A stretch of 15,937 nt of DNA from JAKFFN01 sp964444305 (lineage in GTDB: Bacteria > Sumerlaeota > Sumerlaeia > Sumerlaeales > Sumerlaeaceae). Below the pieces are notes generated by a model. The model was given only the letters and a program-made list of their open reading frames with translations. It was not told where the DNA came from and made no database searches. The DNA is taken from positions 1-15,937 of the forward strand of contig CAYUGQ010000057.1 in the NCBI GenBank assembly GCA_964444305.1. The letters run 5' to 3'. Shown one piece after another: positions 1 to 7,876 of the stretch. Made by a program: the position numbers and the translations under genes. Position 1 is the stretch's first letter. Every line of letters begins with the position of its first letter.

Positions 1-1212
1 TTTGCCATCTGCTGGCTCCTGTACTGGGGCATCGGAACCTGGGGTAATAATATCCCGGTTGGATGGGCGTTCGGCATCATCAACTTCGTCTGGTGGATCG
101 GTATCGGTCACGCCGGGACGCTGATTTCCGCTATTCTTCTGTTGTTCCGCCAGAAATGGCGTAACTCCATCAACCGTTTCGCTGAGGCCATGACGCTGTT
201 CGCCGTTGCCTGCGCAGGCTTGTTCCCGCTCCTGCACACGGGCCGTCCGTGGTTCTGTTACTTTCTTCTGCCTTATCCAAACACCATGCGGATGTGGCCT
301 CAGTTCCGCAGCCCGCTCGACTGGGACGTGTTCGCTGTTTCAACCTATTTGCTCGTCTCGCTGCTGTTCTGGTATATCGGCCTTATTCCTGACCTCGCCA
401 GTTTGCGCGACCGGGTAAAGAACGCCTTCGGACGAGTGATCTATGGTTTCTTTGCCCTGGGGTGGCGCGGCAGTGCCCGTCACTGGCATCGCTATGAGAT
501 CGCCTACCTGATTCTTGCTGGTCTGTCGACACCTCTGGTTTTGTCGGTGCATACCACCGTTAGCTTTGACTTCGCCATCAGCCAGTTGCCTGGCTGGCAC
601 GATACGATCTTCCCGCCATACTTCGTTGCTGGTGCTATTTATGCCGGTTTCGCGATGGTGCTGACGATCATGATTCCCCTCCGGGCGATCTATGGCCTTC
701 ATTCGATGATGACTGACCGCCACCTGCAGAACATGGCCAAGGTTATGCTTCTCGCCGGGCTGATTGTCGGCTATGGCTACTTCTGCGAAGCGTTCTTTGC
801 CTGGTATAGCGGAAGTCCGTTTGAAAGATCCTTTATTGTGAACTGGGCCTTTGGGCCTTATTGGTGGGCTTACTGGATCTTGATTCTGACCAACGTGCTG
901 ATTCCTCAGATGCTCTGGATTAATAAGGTTCGCAGCAACATCTGGCTGCTGCTGATCATCTCCACGTCGATTAACATCGGTATGTGGTTCGAGCGCTTCC
1001 TGATTATCGCCGTAACCCTCACCCGCGATTTCCTGCCCTCCTCCTGGGCCGGATACGCACCAACCCGCTGGGACTACATGTTGTTCATCGGAACGATGGG
1101 TCAGTTCATGGTCTTTACCCTGCTGTTCATTCGAGTCCTCCCGGTTATGCCAATGTTTGAAATTCGTATGCTGTTGCCACAGGCGAAAGTAACGCCAAAG
1201 GAGCACCATTAA
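1..1212 (+). CDS. actC: ACIII membrane subunit ActC (NrfD/PsrC family), 5' partial
   Basis: Integral membrane subunit of alternative complex III, which oxidises quinol and passes electrons to periplasmic cytochrome c or directly to an oxidase. The frame is open from base 1, so the N-terminus lies off the left edge; 403 residues are visible, and probably some 60-80 are missing. The visible part is a chain of hydrophobic helices with the very conserved ActC stretch NFVWWIGIGHAGTLISAILL near residues 37-56, then HTGRPWF and PYPNTMRMWPQFRSPL. In the family, ActC carries the quinol site next to the iron-sulfur subunit ActB; this is family knowledge, not read from the sequence. It ends in two tandem TAA codons, and the second overlaps the actD start by one base. 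An internal ATG at 142 is not the true start, because conserved sequence continues upstream of it. Confidence 0.95.
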   Translation, partial: FAICWLLYWGIGTWGNNIPVGWAFGIINFVWWIGIGHAGTLISAILLLFRQKWRNSINRFAEAMTLFAVACAGLFPLLHTGRPWFCYFLLPYPNTMRMWPQFRSPLDWDVFAVSTYLLVSLLFWYIGLIPDLASLRDRVKNAFGRVIYGFFALGWRGSARHWHRYEIAYLILAGLSTPLVLSVHTTVSFDFAISQLPGWHDTIFPPYFVAGAIYAGFAMVLTIMIPLRAIYGLHSMMTDRHLQNMAKVMLLAGLIVGYGYFCEAFFAWYSGSPFERSFIVNWAFGPYWWAYWILILTNVLIPQMLWINKVRSNIWLLLIISTSINIGMWFERFLIIAVTLTRDFLPSSWAGYAPTRWDYMLFIGTMGQFMVFTLLFIRVLPVMPMFEIRMLLPQAKVTPKEHH

Positions 1213-1214
1213 TA

Positions 1215-1787
1215 ATGGGTATCGTAGTAGGTCCGACACATCCGCATGGCGTGCCAGACACGGATCTGTTTGGCTATCTTGCCGAGTTTGAGTCAGCGCA
1301 AGCACTGGTCGACGCTGCCGACCAGGTAAGAATTGCGGGGTATACAAAGACGGATGCCTATTCGCCTTTTCCTATCCCCGAAATCGATGATGCACTGGGA
1401 ATTAAACGGTCCATCCTGCCCTGGATCATCCTGGCCGCCGGCCTGACTGGCGGTATGGTGGGCTTCGGAATGCAGTGGTATTCAAACGTTGTGCATTATC
1501 CGCTCAACATTGGTGGCCGACCTGTTAACTCCTGGCCGATGTTCATTCCGATCACCTTCGAAGTTACGATTCTATTTTCGGCTTTTACAGCCGGCCTGGG
1601 CATGCTGTTTATGAACGGCTTCCCAAAGCATTACCATCCGGTGTTTAACGTGCCTTCATTTTCGAAGGTCACCACGGACGGGTTCTTCCTCTGCATTGAG
1701 GAAGCCGACGAGAACTTTGATCGGGTAGCAACCCGGGAATTTCTCCAAAGTCTTAAGCCGATCGAGGTGACTGAAATTGTTCCCTGA
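1215..1787 (+). CDS. actD: ACIII membrane subunit ActD (DUF3341)
   Basis: Small membrane subunit of alternative complex III, 190 residues, the usual size for the DUF3341 family. The N-terminal soluble part (about 1-66) is followed by two transmembrane helices (about 67-88 and 108-134). The linker between them carries the family signature NVVHYPLNIGGRPVNSWP, and PKHYHPVF follows the second helix. The C-terminal soluble part has TTDGFFLCIEEADENFD. The ATG is preceded by AAAGGAG at 1197-1203 with 11 bases of spacing. ActD holds no cofactor in characterised complexes and is structural, packing beside ActC and ActF. It lies directly after actC and runs up to or slightly past the beginning of actE, consistent with translational coupling. 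Confidence 0.95.
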   Translation: MGIVVGPTHPHGVPDTDLFGYLAEFESAQALVDAADQVRIAGYTKTDAYSPFPIPEIDDALGIKRSILPWIILAAGLTGGMVGFGMQWYSNVVHYPLNIGGRPVNSWPMFIPITFEVTILFSAFTAGLGMLFMNGFPKHYHPVFNVPSFSKVTTDGFFLCIEEADENFDRVATREFLQSLKPIEVTEIVP

Positions 1788-1821
1788 CCGGATGAAAGAA
1801 GAAAGAACCGCATTGGCAACA

Positions 1822-2487
1822 ATGAGAACAGGAAGTTTGAGATCTGCCCAGCTTGTGTTGCTGGCTTCTGCTCTGGCCCTTACAGGCTGTCAACAGAGGA
1901 TGGGCGATGCGCCGTATTATCAGCCGCTGGAACAAAACGAGTTATTTGCCGACGGGCGTGCTTCGCGTCCCCTCGAGCCGGGAACTGTGTCTCGGGGTGA
2001 TCTGCGTGACGATGACGCTCTTTATACGGGTAAGTTGGACGGTCAGCTCGTCGAAGAGTTCCCCATAAGCATTACCGAAGAGGTTATCGCTCGCGGGCAT
2101 GATCGCTTCAATATCTATTGCGCTCCATGCCACAGCAAGCTTGGCGACGGCAACGGCATGATTGTTCAGCGCGGCATTCCGAGCCCTCCGTCTTTTATGG
2201 ATGATCGCCTGACCACCGCGCCTGTAGGCCATTTTTACGATGTGATCACAAACGGATATGGTCGCATGTACAGCCTGAATCAGCAGCTCCCCGTGCGGGA
2301 CCGCTGGGCAATCGTCAGTTATGTCCGGGTACTGCAGACAGCAGGCCGCGGCACGCTGGCTGATGTGCCTCCGGCCATGCGTGAGCAATTGATGCAGACC
2401 ACGGCAGGACAGCTTGTTCCTGCACGAAACGACGCAAATGAGGATTCGGCAATGAGTAATGCCCCGCAGTCTGGAGGGCAACTGTGA
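1822..2487 (+). CDS. actE: ACIII monohaem cytochrome c lipoprotein ActE
   Basis: Periplasmic, lipid-anchored monohaem cytochrome c of alternative complex III, 221 residues from the chosen ATG. The first 23 residues form a lipoprotein signal (basic MRTGSLR, hydrophobic core, lipobox LTGC with C23 as the lipidated residue). The haem site is CAPCH (C100, C103, H104; bases 2119-2133); M149 in GYGRMYSL is the likely axial ligand. The stretch from PYYQPLEQNELFADGRASRP to EPGTVSRG matches the conserved ActE N-terminal region. Start choice is uncertain: the frame is open further upstream, with ATG at 1792 and TTG at 1777 (overlapping actD), and no start has a strong ribosome site. The 1822 ATG gives the most ordinary lipoprotein signal. 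The stop overlaps the actF start by four bases. Confidence 0.9.
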   Translation: MRTGSLRSAQLVLLASALALTGCQQRMGDAPYYQPLEQNELFADGRASRPLEPGTVSRGDLRDDDALYTGKLDGQLVEEFPISITEEVIARGHDRFNIYCAPCHSKLGDGNGMIVQRGIPSPPSFMDDRLTTAPVGHFYDVITNGYGRMYSLNQQLPVRDRWAIVSYVRVLQTAGRGTLADVPPAMREQLMQTTAGQLVPARNDANEDSAMSNAPQSGGQL

Positions 2488-3494
2488 GCGACAACTTGGA
2501 TAAACTTACAATTGACAGCTCTGATCTAGGCAAATGGCCGAAACTGGCGATGGTCGCCGGCGCCGTAGGTATTGTGCTTACCCTGGCAATCCTTCTGCTG
2601 GCCAGCGACAAGGCCCTGTTTTTTCGGTCCTATATGGTTGGCTTTATTTTCTGGTTTAACATCGCCGCCGGATGCCTCTTCTGGCTGATGGTGCCCCACC
2701 TAACTGGTGGTGCCTGGGGTGTAATGATCCGCCGTATCGTCGAAGCTGGCGCACGCACCGTCATTTGGACCCTGATTTTCATGCTGCCGGTTATTTTGTT
2801 TGGCATGCCTTATCTGTACGAATGGACCCACGCCGACGTCGTTAAGAATGACGCCGTTCTTCAGGCCAAGTCCGGTTACCTGAACGTTCCCGCTTATCTT
2901 GGGCGCCTCGCAGTCTGCGCGCTGGTTTGGGGCGGGCTGGCTTATCGTCTGTCCGGCCTGTCGGCAAAACAGGATAAAGGGATTGATCCCAAACTGAGCG
3001 TTTCCATGAAGCGCTGGAGCGGTGGCGGTTTGCTGCTGCTGCTTCTCACGATGACGTTTGCCGCCGTTGACTGGCTGCTNNNNNNNNNNNNNNNNNNNNN
3101 NNNNNNNNNNNNNNNNNNNNNNNNNNNNNNNNNNNNNNNNNNNNNNNNNNNNNNNNNNNNNNNNNNNNNNNNNNNNNNNTTCCACTTCTTTGCACCCTTC
3201 TTCCTGCTTTTGAACCGCAAATTAAAGCAGAACATCCACGTACTTGTAAAAGTGGCTTACTGGATCCTGTTCCTCCGTTTCGTCGAAATCTGCTGGCTGA
3301 TCATCCCGTCGAACAGCCACAGCAACTATGGCAGTGAGGTCTACCCCATGGGTATCGTAGTGGCGGTTATCTCCGTCATCGGTATCGGCGGTCTGTGGCT
3401 CCTACTCTTCTTTAAGTTCCTGGTGAAGCGCCCCTTGTTGCCTAAGAACGATCCATATTTGCAGGAGGCTCTTGAGTTCCGTGGCGGACACTAA
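2484..3494 (+). CDS. actF: ACIII membrane subunit ActF (NrfD-like), interrupted by assembly gap
   Basis: Second large polytopic subunit of alternative complex III, homologous to ActC. It starts with GTG in a four-base GTGA overlap with actE, behind GGAGGG at 2472-2477. About 198 residues precede a 100-N gap and 104 follow it. The left part has repeated hydrophobic helices and ends TFAAVDWL; the right part begins FHFFAPFFLLL and ends in the typical ActF tail RPLLPKNDPYLQEALE. From memory of the family, about 100 residues separate these two blocks, whereas 100 N allow only 33. The gap is therefore probably a placeholder and the real gene about 200 bases longer than drawn. The reading frame is continuous across the N run, but this carries little weight if the gap length is nominal. 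The 3' end overlaps the next gene. Confidence 0.9.
   Translation: MSDNLDKLTIDSSDLGKWPKLAMVAGAVGIVLTLAILLLASDKALFFRSYMVGFIFWFNIAAGCLFWLMVPHLTGGAWGVMIRRIVEAGARTVIWTLIFMLPVILFGMPYLYEWTHADVVKNDAVLQAKSGYLNVPAYLGRLAVCALVWGGLAYRLSGLSAKQDKGIDPKLSVSMKRWSGGGLLLLLLTMTFAAVDWLXXXXXXXXXXXXXXXXXXXXXXXXXXXXXXXXXXFHFFAPFFLLLNRKLKQNIHVLVKVAYWILFLRFVEICWLIIPSNSHSNYGSEVYPMGIVVAVISVIGIGGLWLLLFFKFLVKRPLLPKNDPYLQEALEFRGGH
3080..3179. other. Assembly gap (100 N) inside actF
   Basis: Exactly 100 consecutive N bases, the usual placeholder for a scaffold gap of unknown size. It falls between two conserved blocks of actF. It is not a biological feature, and true coordinates to its right may be shifted. Confidence 0.97.
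3463..3468 (+). promoter_or_regulatory. Ribosome binding site AGGAGG inside the actF 3' end
   Basis: A perfect AGGAGG sits within the last codons of actF and serves the next gene. It is 3 bases from a TTG at 3472 and 12 bases from a GTG at 3481; neither spacing is ideal. GTG is preferred here because it is the commoner start codon, but the TTG cannot be excluded. Confidence 0.6.
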
Positions 3495-3987
3495 TAAAGA
3501 CAAGCAATACCGCGACCCCGGGTCGGACCGGTTTGAAAAGACCGACGCCCGATTTACCACTATCGCGATCTGGATGGCTATCATCTTCTCCACGCTTCTG
3601 GTCATCGCTTTTGCGGTGTGGGGCTATTTCAATCATTTTTCTGAAATGCAGATGCAGCAAGCTCTGGCAAAGCGCTCGCCGCTGTTGGAACTTGATCAGA
3701 CTCCTCAGGAAATCCCCGGGCCGGTGCTGCAGCTCAACCCTGCGGCCCACATGAGCCAGTTCCTGAAGGAACAGAACGCTGCGCTGGAAAGCTATAGCTG
3801 GGTTAGCAAAGAAGCTGGTGTTGTGCGAATACCGATCGCAGTTGCGACTAGCAAAGTATTGACATCAGGTTTGCTGCAATCCCGGGAGCAGAATCCGGAG
3901 AATACTGCTGAAGCTCTTGATGGCGCACGGTTGCCCCAGGACAGCAGCAGTGGAAGGACGTTCTGGAATCTACAGACACTGAAGTGA
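3481..3987 (+). CDS. Uncharacterised single-span membrane protein of the ACIII-caa3 cluster
   Basis: A protein of 168 residues (171 if TTG at 3472 is used) with no assigned function. It has a short polar N-terminus, one transmembrane helix at about residues 27-50, and a periplasmic region of about 118 residues by the positive-inside rule. Two motifs stand out: PGPVLQLNP (79-87) and SYSWVSKEAGVVRIPI (104-119). I recall similar pairs (P-x-L-Q-x-x-P, then Y-x-W-V with G-V-V-R-I-P-I) in small proteins beside ACIII or caa3 genes in other phyla, but could not check this. It contains no cysteine, so it cannot carry c-type haem or act as a cysteine-based copper carrier. It overlaps actF upstream and touches the SCO gene downstream. 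The context suggests an assembly or linker subunit of the ACIII-oxidase system; this is inference. Confidence 0.8.
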   Translation: MADTNKDKQYRDPGSDRFEKTDARFTTIAIWMAIIFSTLLVIAFAVWGYFNHFSEMQMQQALAKRSPLLELDQTPQEIPGPVLQLNPAAHMSQFLKEQNAALESYSWVSKEAGVVRIPIAVATSKVLTSGLLQSREQNPENTAEALDGARLPQDSSSGRTFWNLQTLK

Positions 3988-4862
3988 TGATGTTGTACAA
4001 ACACTTATCCACGGCCCTGGTCGTATCAATTCTTCTCGCAGGAGGAGGGGCAGCTCAAGGGCAGTACAGACCGCCAGCGGCACCCGCCGGTGAAAGGCAG
4101 TCAACTGACCAGCCCGGAATTTTGCGAGAGATCGGAATCGATCAGAAGCTGGATAACCAGGTCCCCATGGACGTGGAATTTACGGATGAGCATGGAAACA
4201 CGGTCACCCTGGCCGATTACGGGGGAGAACGACCAATCGTTCTCAGCCTGGTTTACTATGGTTGTCCGTCACTGTGTGGTCAGGTGCTACAAGGCCTTAC
4301 CCGCAGTCTGAAGATGTTGAAAGATGTGCCAATGTTGCCAGGGCAGCACTTTGAAGTGGTCACGCTGAGCTTCGACCCCTCCGAAGGGCCTGATCTGGCA
4401 ATGGAAAAAAAGAATACGTTTGTTAAAGAGTTTAATCAGCCGGGCGCCGAGAATCACTGGCACTGGCTGACGGGCTCTGAGGAGAACATTAAGAAAGTGG
4501 CAGATGCGGTCGGTTTCCGCTATGCCTGGGATGAAAAGCAGGAAGAGTATGCTCATGCAAGCGCCATATTTCTTCTGACTCCAGATGGTAAAGTTTCACG
4601 GTATTTTTTTGGAATAGAATACAGCCCAAAGGACATGCGCCTGGGGCTGGCTGAAGCTTCCAACGGAAAGATCGGTGGACCGGTAGAGAAGGTTCTTCTC
4701 TGGTGTTTTCACTACGATCCAACCCTTGGGAAATACAGCATGATGGTGATGAGGTTGGTCCAGGTTGGCGGCATTTTGACCCTCCTGGGTCTCGGAACTT
4801 TCATGTTTCTAATGTTGAGAAAAGATTTCAAGCCCGGTCAAAAGGCAGAGACAAATACGTAA
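3987..4862 (+). CDS. SCO1/SenC family copper chaperone for cytochrome oxidase
   Basis: Thioredoxin-fold protein expected to deliver copper to, or reduce, the CuA centre of CoxB in the periplasm. It has 291 residues: an N-terminal signal (about 1-25), the SCO fold from about 60, the copper-binding cysteines in YYGCPSLCG (C93, C97), and the third ligand histidine H190 in YAHASAIFLLTPDGK. After the fold there is LWCFHYDPTLGKYS and a C-terminal transmembrane helix (about 252-277) ending in a basic tail, so it is membrane-anchored at its C-terminus. This form with a C-terminal anchor is usual in ACIII-caa3 clusters as I recall. The start is ambiguous between GTG 3984, ATG 3987 and ATG 3990; ATG 3987 overlaps the preceding TGA by one base. 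Its position directly before coxB fits a role in CuA maturation. Confidence 0.93.
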   Translation: MMLYKHLSTALVVSILLAGGGAAQGQYRPPAAPAGERQSTDQPGILREIGIDQKLDNQVPMDVEFTDEHGNTVTLADYGGERPIVLSLVYYGCPSLCGQVLQGLTRSLKMLKDVPMLPGQHFEVVTLSFDPSEGPDLAMEKKNTFVKEFNQPGAENHWHWLTGSEENIKKVADAVGFRYAWDEKQEEYAHASAIFLLTPDGKVSRYFFGIEYSPKDMRLGLAEASNGKIGGPVEKVLLWCFHYDPTLGKYSMMVMRLVQVGGILTLLGLGTFMFLMLRKDFKPGQKAETNT

Positions 4863-4886
4863 GAGGTAGCGAAACAAAAGGCGATC

Positions 4887-6182
4887 ATGAATCCACAGGT
4901 TCCCACAGATTTTTATTTCTTTCCGGTCCAGGCTTCGACTGTTGCGAAACACGTCGACGACTTTTACATCGCCATGGTGTTATTGTCGACGTTCTTTTGC
5001 ATCGCCATTCCTGCTGCCATCGTATACTTTTCGATTAAGTATCGCCGCCGTCCCGGAAACGACCGGCCCCGTCACGTAGAGACTTCGACGGCTCTTGAAT
5101 TGACGTGGACAATCATTCCATTCTTTCTCGTTATCGGTATGTTTGTCTGGGGCTCCCGCGTTTATTTCCTCCAGGTCTCACAGGATCCCAATGCCATGGA
5201 GATTCTTGTTACTGGTAAAAAGTGGATGTGGAAATATCAGCACAAAAACGGCCGTCGCGAGATTCAGGATCTCCATATCCCGGTCAACACCCCCATTCGC
5301 CTTAAAATGGCCTCTGAAGACGTTATTCACTCCGTATTTATCCCGGCCTTCCGTCTAAAGCAGGACGTCATGCCGGGCCGGTACACTTATCTGAACTTCA
5401 CAGCAAACCGCGCTGGTGTCTATCACCTGTTTTGTAACCAGTATTGCGGCACTTCTCACTCGGCCATGATCGGTAAGGTTATCGTCATGGAACAGGGCGA
5501 TTACCAGAAGTGGCTCGGCGGTTACACGGGTGATCCGCCCGAAAAAGTTGGTGAGGCACTGTTCACCAGCCTCGCCTGTAACACCTGTCACTCTGGTGAC
5601 TCCGGTTCCCGTGGACCGCTCTTGAACGGCTTGCCCGGATCTCAGGTCGCTCTACAGAATGGCACGATTGTCACCGCTGACGATACCTACCTGCGTGAGT
5701 CGATTCTGAAGCCACAGGCAAAGATCGTGGCTGGCTATCAGCCTCTCATGCCTGAATTCGAAGGCATGGTTTCTACTGAGCAGGTCAACGCCCTCATCGC
5801 TTACATCAAAACGCTGCCCGCTGGAGCTGATACTAATCCCAATGTCTCCGCACCAGCCGTTGGCGTAAGCCAGGGACAGGTTGCCCCACCGGCTGACAAC
5901 GTCGAAACGACTGAGTCCGCCGCGCAGCAGACACTGCCTGCTCAGGCAGCTCCACAGTCTGAGGAAGCCTCCCCTGCAATCGAAGATGGTCAGGATGAAT
6001 CTGTCCAGGAACAGCCAGCCCAATCCACGGAAGAAGCCACACCTCAGCCTGAGACCCCCTCCGGCGAAAACGAAACAAATGAGTCAAGTAACGCTGCCAC
6101 GACTGCTGGCGAAAGCCCAGCTCCCAATCCTTCGGTTGAAGACGGGCAAACCAGTCCGGGTGAGCAGCAGGGAGTACAGTAA
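4887..6182 (+). CDS. coxB: caa3-type cytochrome c oxidase subunit II with fused cytochrome c and acidic tail
   Basis: Electron entry subunit of the oxidase, 431 residues. Two transmembrane helices (about 27-49 and 73-95) are followed by the CuA domain, with ligands H148, C183, Q185 (main-chain carbonyl), C187, H191 and M194 in CNQYCGTSHSAM. A fused class I cytochrome c follows, with CNTCH (C231, C234, H235) and axial M288 in YQPLMPEF, which defines the caa3 type. Residues 314-431 form an unusual tail of Ala, Pro, Gln, Ser, Thr, Gly, Asn and acidic residues: 21 Asp/Glu and no Lys, Arg, His, Cys or aromatic residue. It is probably disordered and periplasmic. The ATG follows AAAAGG at 4876-4881. 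The stop overlaps coxA by one base (TAATG). Confidence 0.97.
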   Translation: MNPQVPTDFYFFPVQASTVAKHVDDFYIAMVLLSTFFCIAIPAAIVYFSIKYRRRPGNDRPRHVETSTALELTWTIIPFFLVIGMFVWGSRVYFLQVSQDPNAMEILVTGKKWMWKYQHKNGRREIQDLHIPVNTPIRLKMASEDVIHSVFIPAFRLKQDVMPGRYTYLNFTANRAGVYHLFCNQYCGTSHSAMIGKVIVMEQGDYQKWLGGYTGDPPEKVGEALFTSLACNTCHSGDSGSRGPLLNGLPGSQVALQNGTIVTADDTYLRESILKPQAKIVAGYQPLMPEFEGMVSTEQVNALIAYIKTLPAGADTNPNVSAPAVGVSQGQVAPPADNVETTESAAQQTLPAQAAPQSEEASPAIEDGQDESVQEQPAQSTEEATPQPETPSGENETNESSNAATTAGESPAPNPSVEDGQTSPGEQQGVQ

Positions 6183-7876
6183 TGAGTTCAATTGATGCCC
6201 CAAATCCCTATGCAACACAAACCCGCTCGGTGGCCGCTGAGGCCTCCATGCTGGAACCAAACTACCTGAATGCGACCGGTGGCTGGAAGAGCTGGCTGTT
6301 TACCCTCGACCATAAGCGCATCGGAATTCTCTACCTCATCACGACGACCATAGCGTTTCTGATCGGTGGCCTGGCTGCGGCTCTGGTACGCCTGGAACTG
6401 CTCACCCCCGAGGGCGACCTGCTGTCTGCTGATGGATACAACAAGGCCTTCAGTGCTCACGGTATCGTCATGGTGTTTATGTTCCTGGTGCCAGTTGTGC
6501 CGGCGATGCTCGGAAACTTCCTGATTCCGCTGATGATCGGCGCGAAGGATATGGCCTTCCCCAAGATCAACCTCATGAGCTGGTACCTATATATGATCGG
6601 TTCCGTCTTTTGTATGTGGTCGATCATCGCCGGCGGCGTTGATACCGGCTGGACCTTCTATACTCCTTACAGTACGACGACTAATACCAACGTCGTTTCT
6701 GCGGCCGTCGGCGTCTTCATTATTGGCTTTTCGTCGATTTTTACCGGGTTTAACTTTATTGTTACCATCCACAAGATGCGTGCCCCCGGTCTGACCTGGT
6801 TCCGCCTCCCGCTTTTCGTATGGTCATCCTATGCAACGGCTCTCATCATGATCCTTGGAACGCCGGTAATCGGCATTACCATTTTAATGGTCGCTGTAGA
6901 GCGACTTCTGAATCTGGGAGTCTTTAACCCGGCGTTCGGTGGCGATCCCCTTTTGTTCCAGCATCTGTTCTGGTTCTACTCGCACCCTGCTGTGTACATC
7001 ATGATTCTCCCTGGTTTCGGTATTATCTCTGAAATCATTCCGTGCTTTGCTCGTCGAAATATCTTCGGTTACAGCTTTGTGGCCATGAGTTCTCTCGCCA
7101 TCGCGATGGTCGGCTTCTTCGTGTGGGGTCACCACATGTTCGTATCGGGTCAGTCCGCCTACGCCGGCGTAGTGTTCTCCGCTCTTAGCTTTGTTATCGG
7201 AATCCCGACCGCTATCAAAGTCTTCAACTGGACTGCCACTTTATATAAGGGCTCCATTTCCTTTGAAACGCCGATGCTGTACGCTCTGTTTTTCATGGGC
7301 CTGTTCCTCATCGGTGGACTCACGGGTCTCTTCCTGGCCGCCATTGGCCTGGACGTACACATTCACGACACCTATTTCGTGGTGGCTCACTTCCACTACG
7401 TGATGGTGGGCGGAATGATGCTGGCCTATCTGGGCGGCATTCACTTCTGGTTCCCGAAATTGTGCGGACGCATGTACCCCGAGTTCCTGGGTCGTATTGC
7501 TGCTATCACGATCTTCATCGGCTTCCACGTGACCTTCTTCCCGCAGTTTGTGATGGGTTACATGGGCATGCCCCGCCACTACCATGAGTACACCGCCGAC
7601 TTCCATGTCTACCACGTGCTCTCCACTGCTGGGGCTTCGGTTCTTGGCTTCGGCTTCCTGCTCCCCATCGTATATCTCACCTATTGCTGGTTCTTTGGAC
7701 CGGTTGTCGGCTCTAACCCCTGGAAAGCTACAGGGCTTGAGTGGCAGACCTCTTCACCTCCTCCAACCACCAACTTCGCCGAGATTCCGGTAGTGGGCGT
7801 TGGACCGTATGAATACGCGACCTTCGAGGAATACGCAGACACCAAAGAGGAGGACAACGTTGTCCACGCAAAGTAG
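6182..7876 (+). CDS. coxA: Cytochrome c oxidase subunit I, A2-type haem-copper oxidase
   Basis: Catalytic subunit that reduces oxygen to water and pumps protons, 564 residues, about 12 transmembrane helices. Visible metal ligands: H93 (haem a, in SAHGIVMVF), H268 and H317-H318 (CuB), H403 (haem a3) and H405 (haem a) in VAHFHYVM. Y272 is the tyrosine cross-linked to the CuB histidine. D123 in GAKDMAFPKIN is the D-channel entry, and K346 in IPTAIKVFNW the K-channel lysine. Helix VI reads FYSHPAVY instead of FGHPEVY: the glutamate of A1 oxidases is absent and the YS pair of the A2 subfamily is present. The start overlaps the coxB stop by one base, behind AGGGAG at 6169-6174. The C-terminal end overlaps coxC by 17 bases. 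Confidence 0.98.
   Translation: MSSIDAPNPYATQTRSVAAEASMLEPNYLNATGGWKSWLFTLDHKRIGILYLITTTIAFLIGGLAAALVRLELLTPEGDLLSADGYNKAFSAHGIVMVFMFLVPVVPAMLGNFLIPLMIGAKDMAFPKINLMSWYLYMIGSVFCMWSIIAGGVDTGWTFYTPYSTTTNTNVVSAAVGVFIIGFSSIFTGFNFIVTIHKMRAPGLTWFRLPLFVWSSYATALIMILGTPVIGITILMVAVERLLNLGVFNPAFGGDPLLFQHLFWFYSHPAVYIMILPGFGIISEIIPCFARRNIFGYSFVAMSSLAIAMVGFFVWGHHMFVSGQSAYAGVVFSALSFVIGIPTAIKVFNWTATLYKGSISFETPMLYALFFMGLFLIGGLTGLFLAAIGLDVHIHDTYFVVAHFHYVMVGGMMLAYLGGIHFWFPKLCGRMYPEFLGRIAAITIFIGFHVTFFPQFVMGYMGMPRHYHEYTADFHVYHVLSTAGASVLGFGFLLPIVYLTYCWFFGPVVGSNPWKATGLEWQTSSPPPTTNFAEIPVVGVGPYEYATFEEYADTKEEDNVVHAK
7848..7853 (+). promoter_or_regulatory. Ribosome binding site AGGAGG that fixes the coxC TTG start
   Basis: A perfect AGGAGG lies inside the 3' end of coxA, six bases before TTG at 7860. 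In-frame ATG codons further upstream (7800 and 7809) would add a stretch translated from coxA sequence that looks unlike any CoxC N-terminus. The nearby ATG at 7882 is out of frame. The site therefore decides for a TTG start. Confidence 0.8.

Noticed and set aside
340..1347. A minus-strand open frame of 335 codons opposite actC and actD
   Set aside because: The product is low in complexity (Gln, His, Asp, Arg-rich) and is the mirror of highly conserved membrane-helix codons on the + strand.
3080..3179. Possible frameshift or pseudogene in actF
   Set aside because: Both flanks carry intact conserved ActF blocks; the only interruption is the N run.
5433..5468. Apparent loss of the CuA glutamate in CoxB (Q185 in CNQYCG)
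   Set aside because: This position coordinates copper through its main-chain carbonyl, and Gln occurs there in other functional oxidases. The site is complete.
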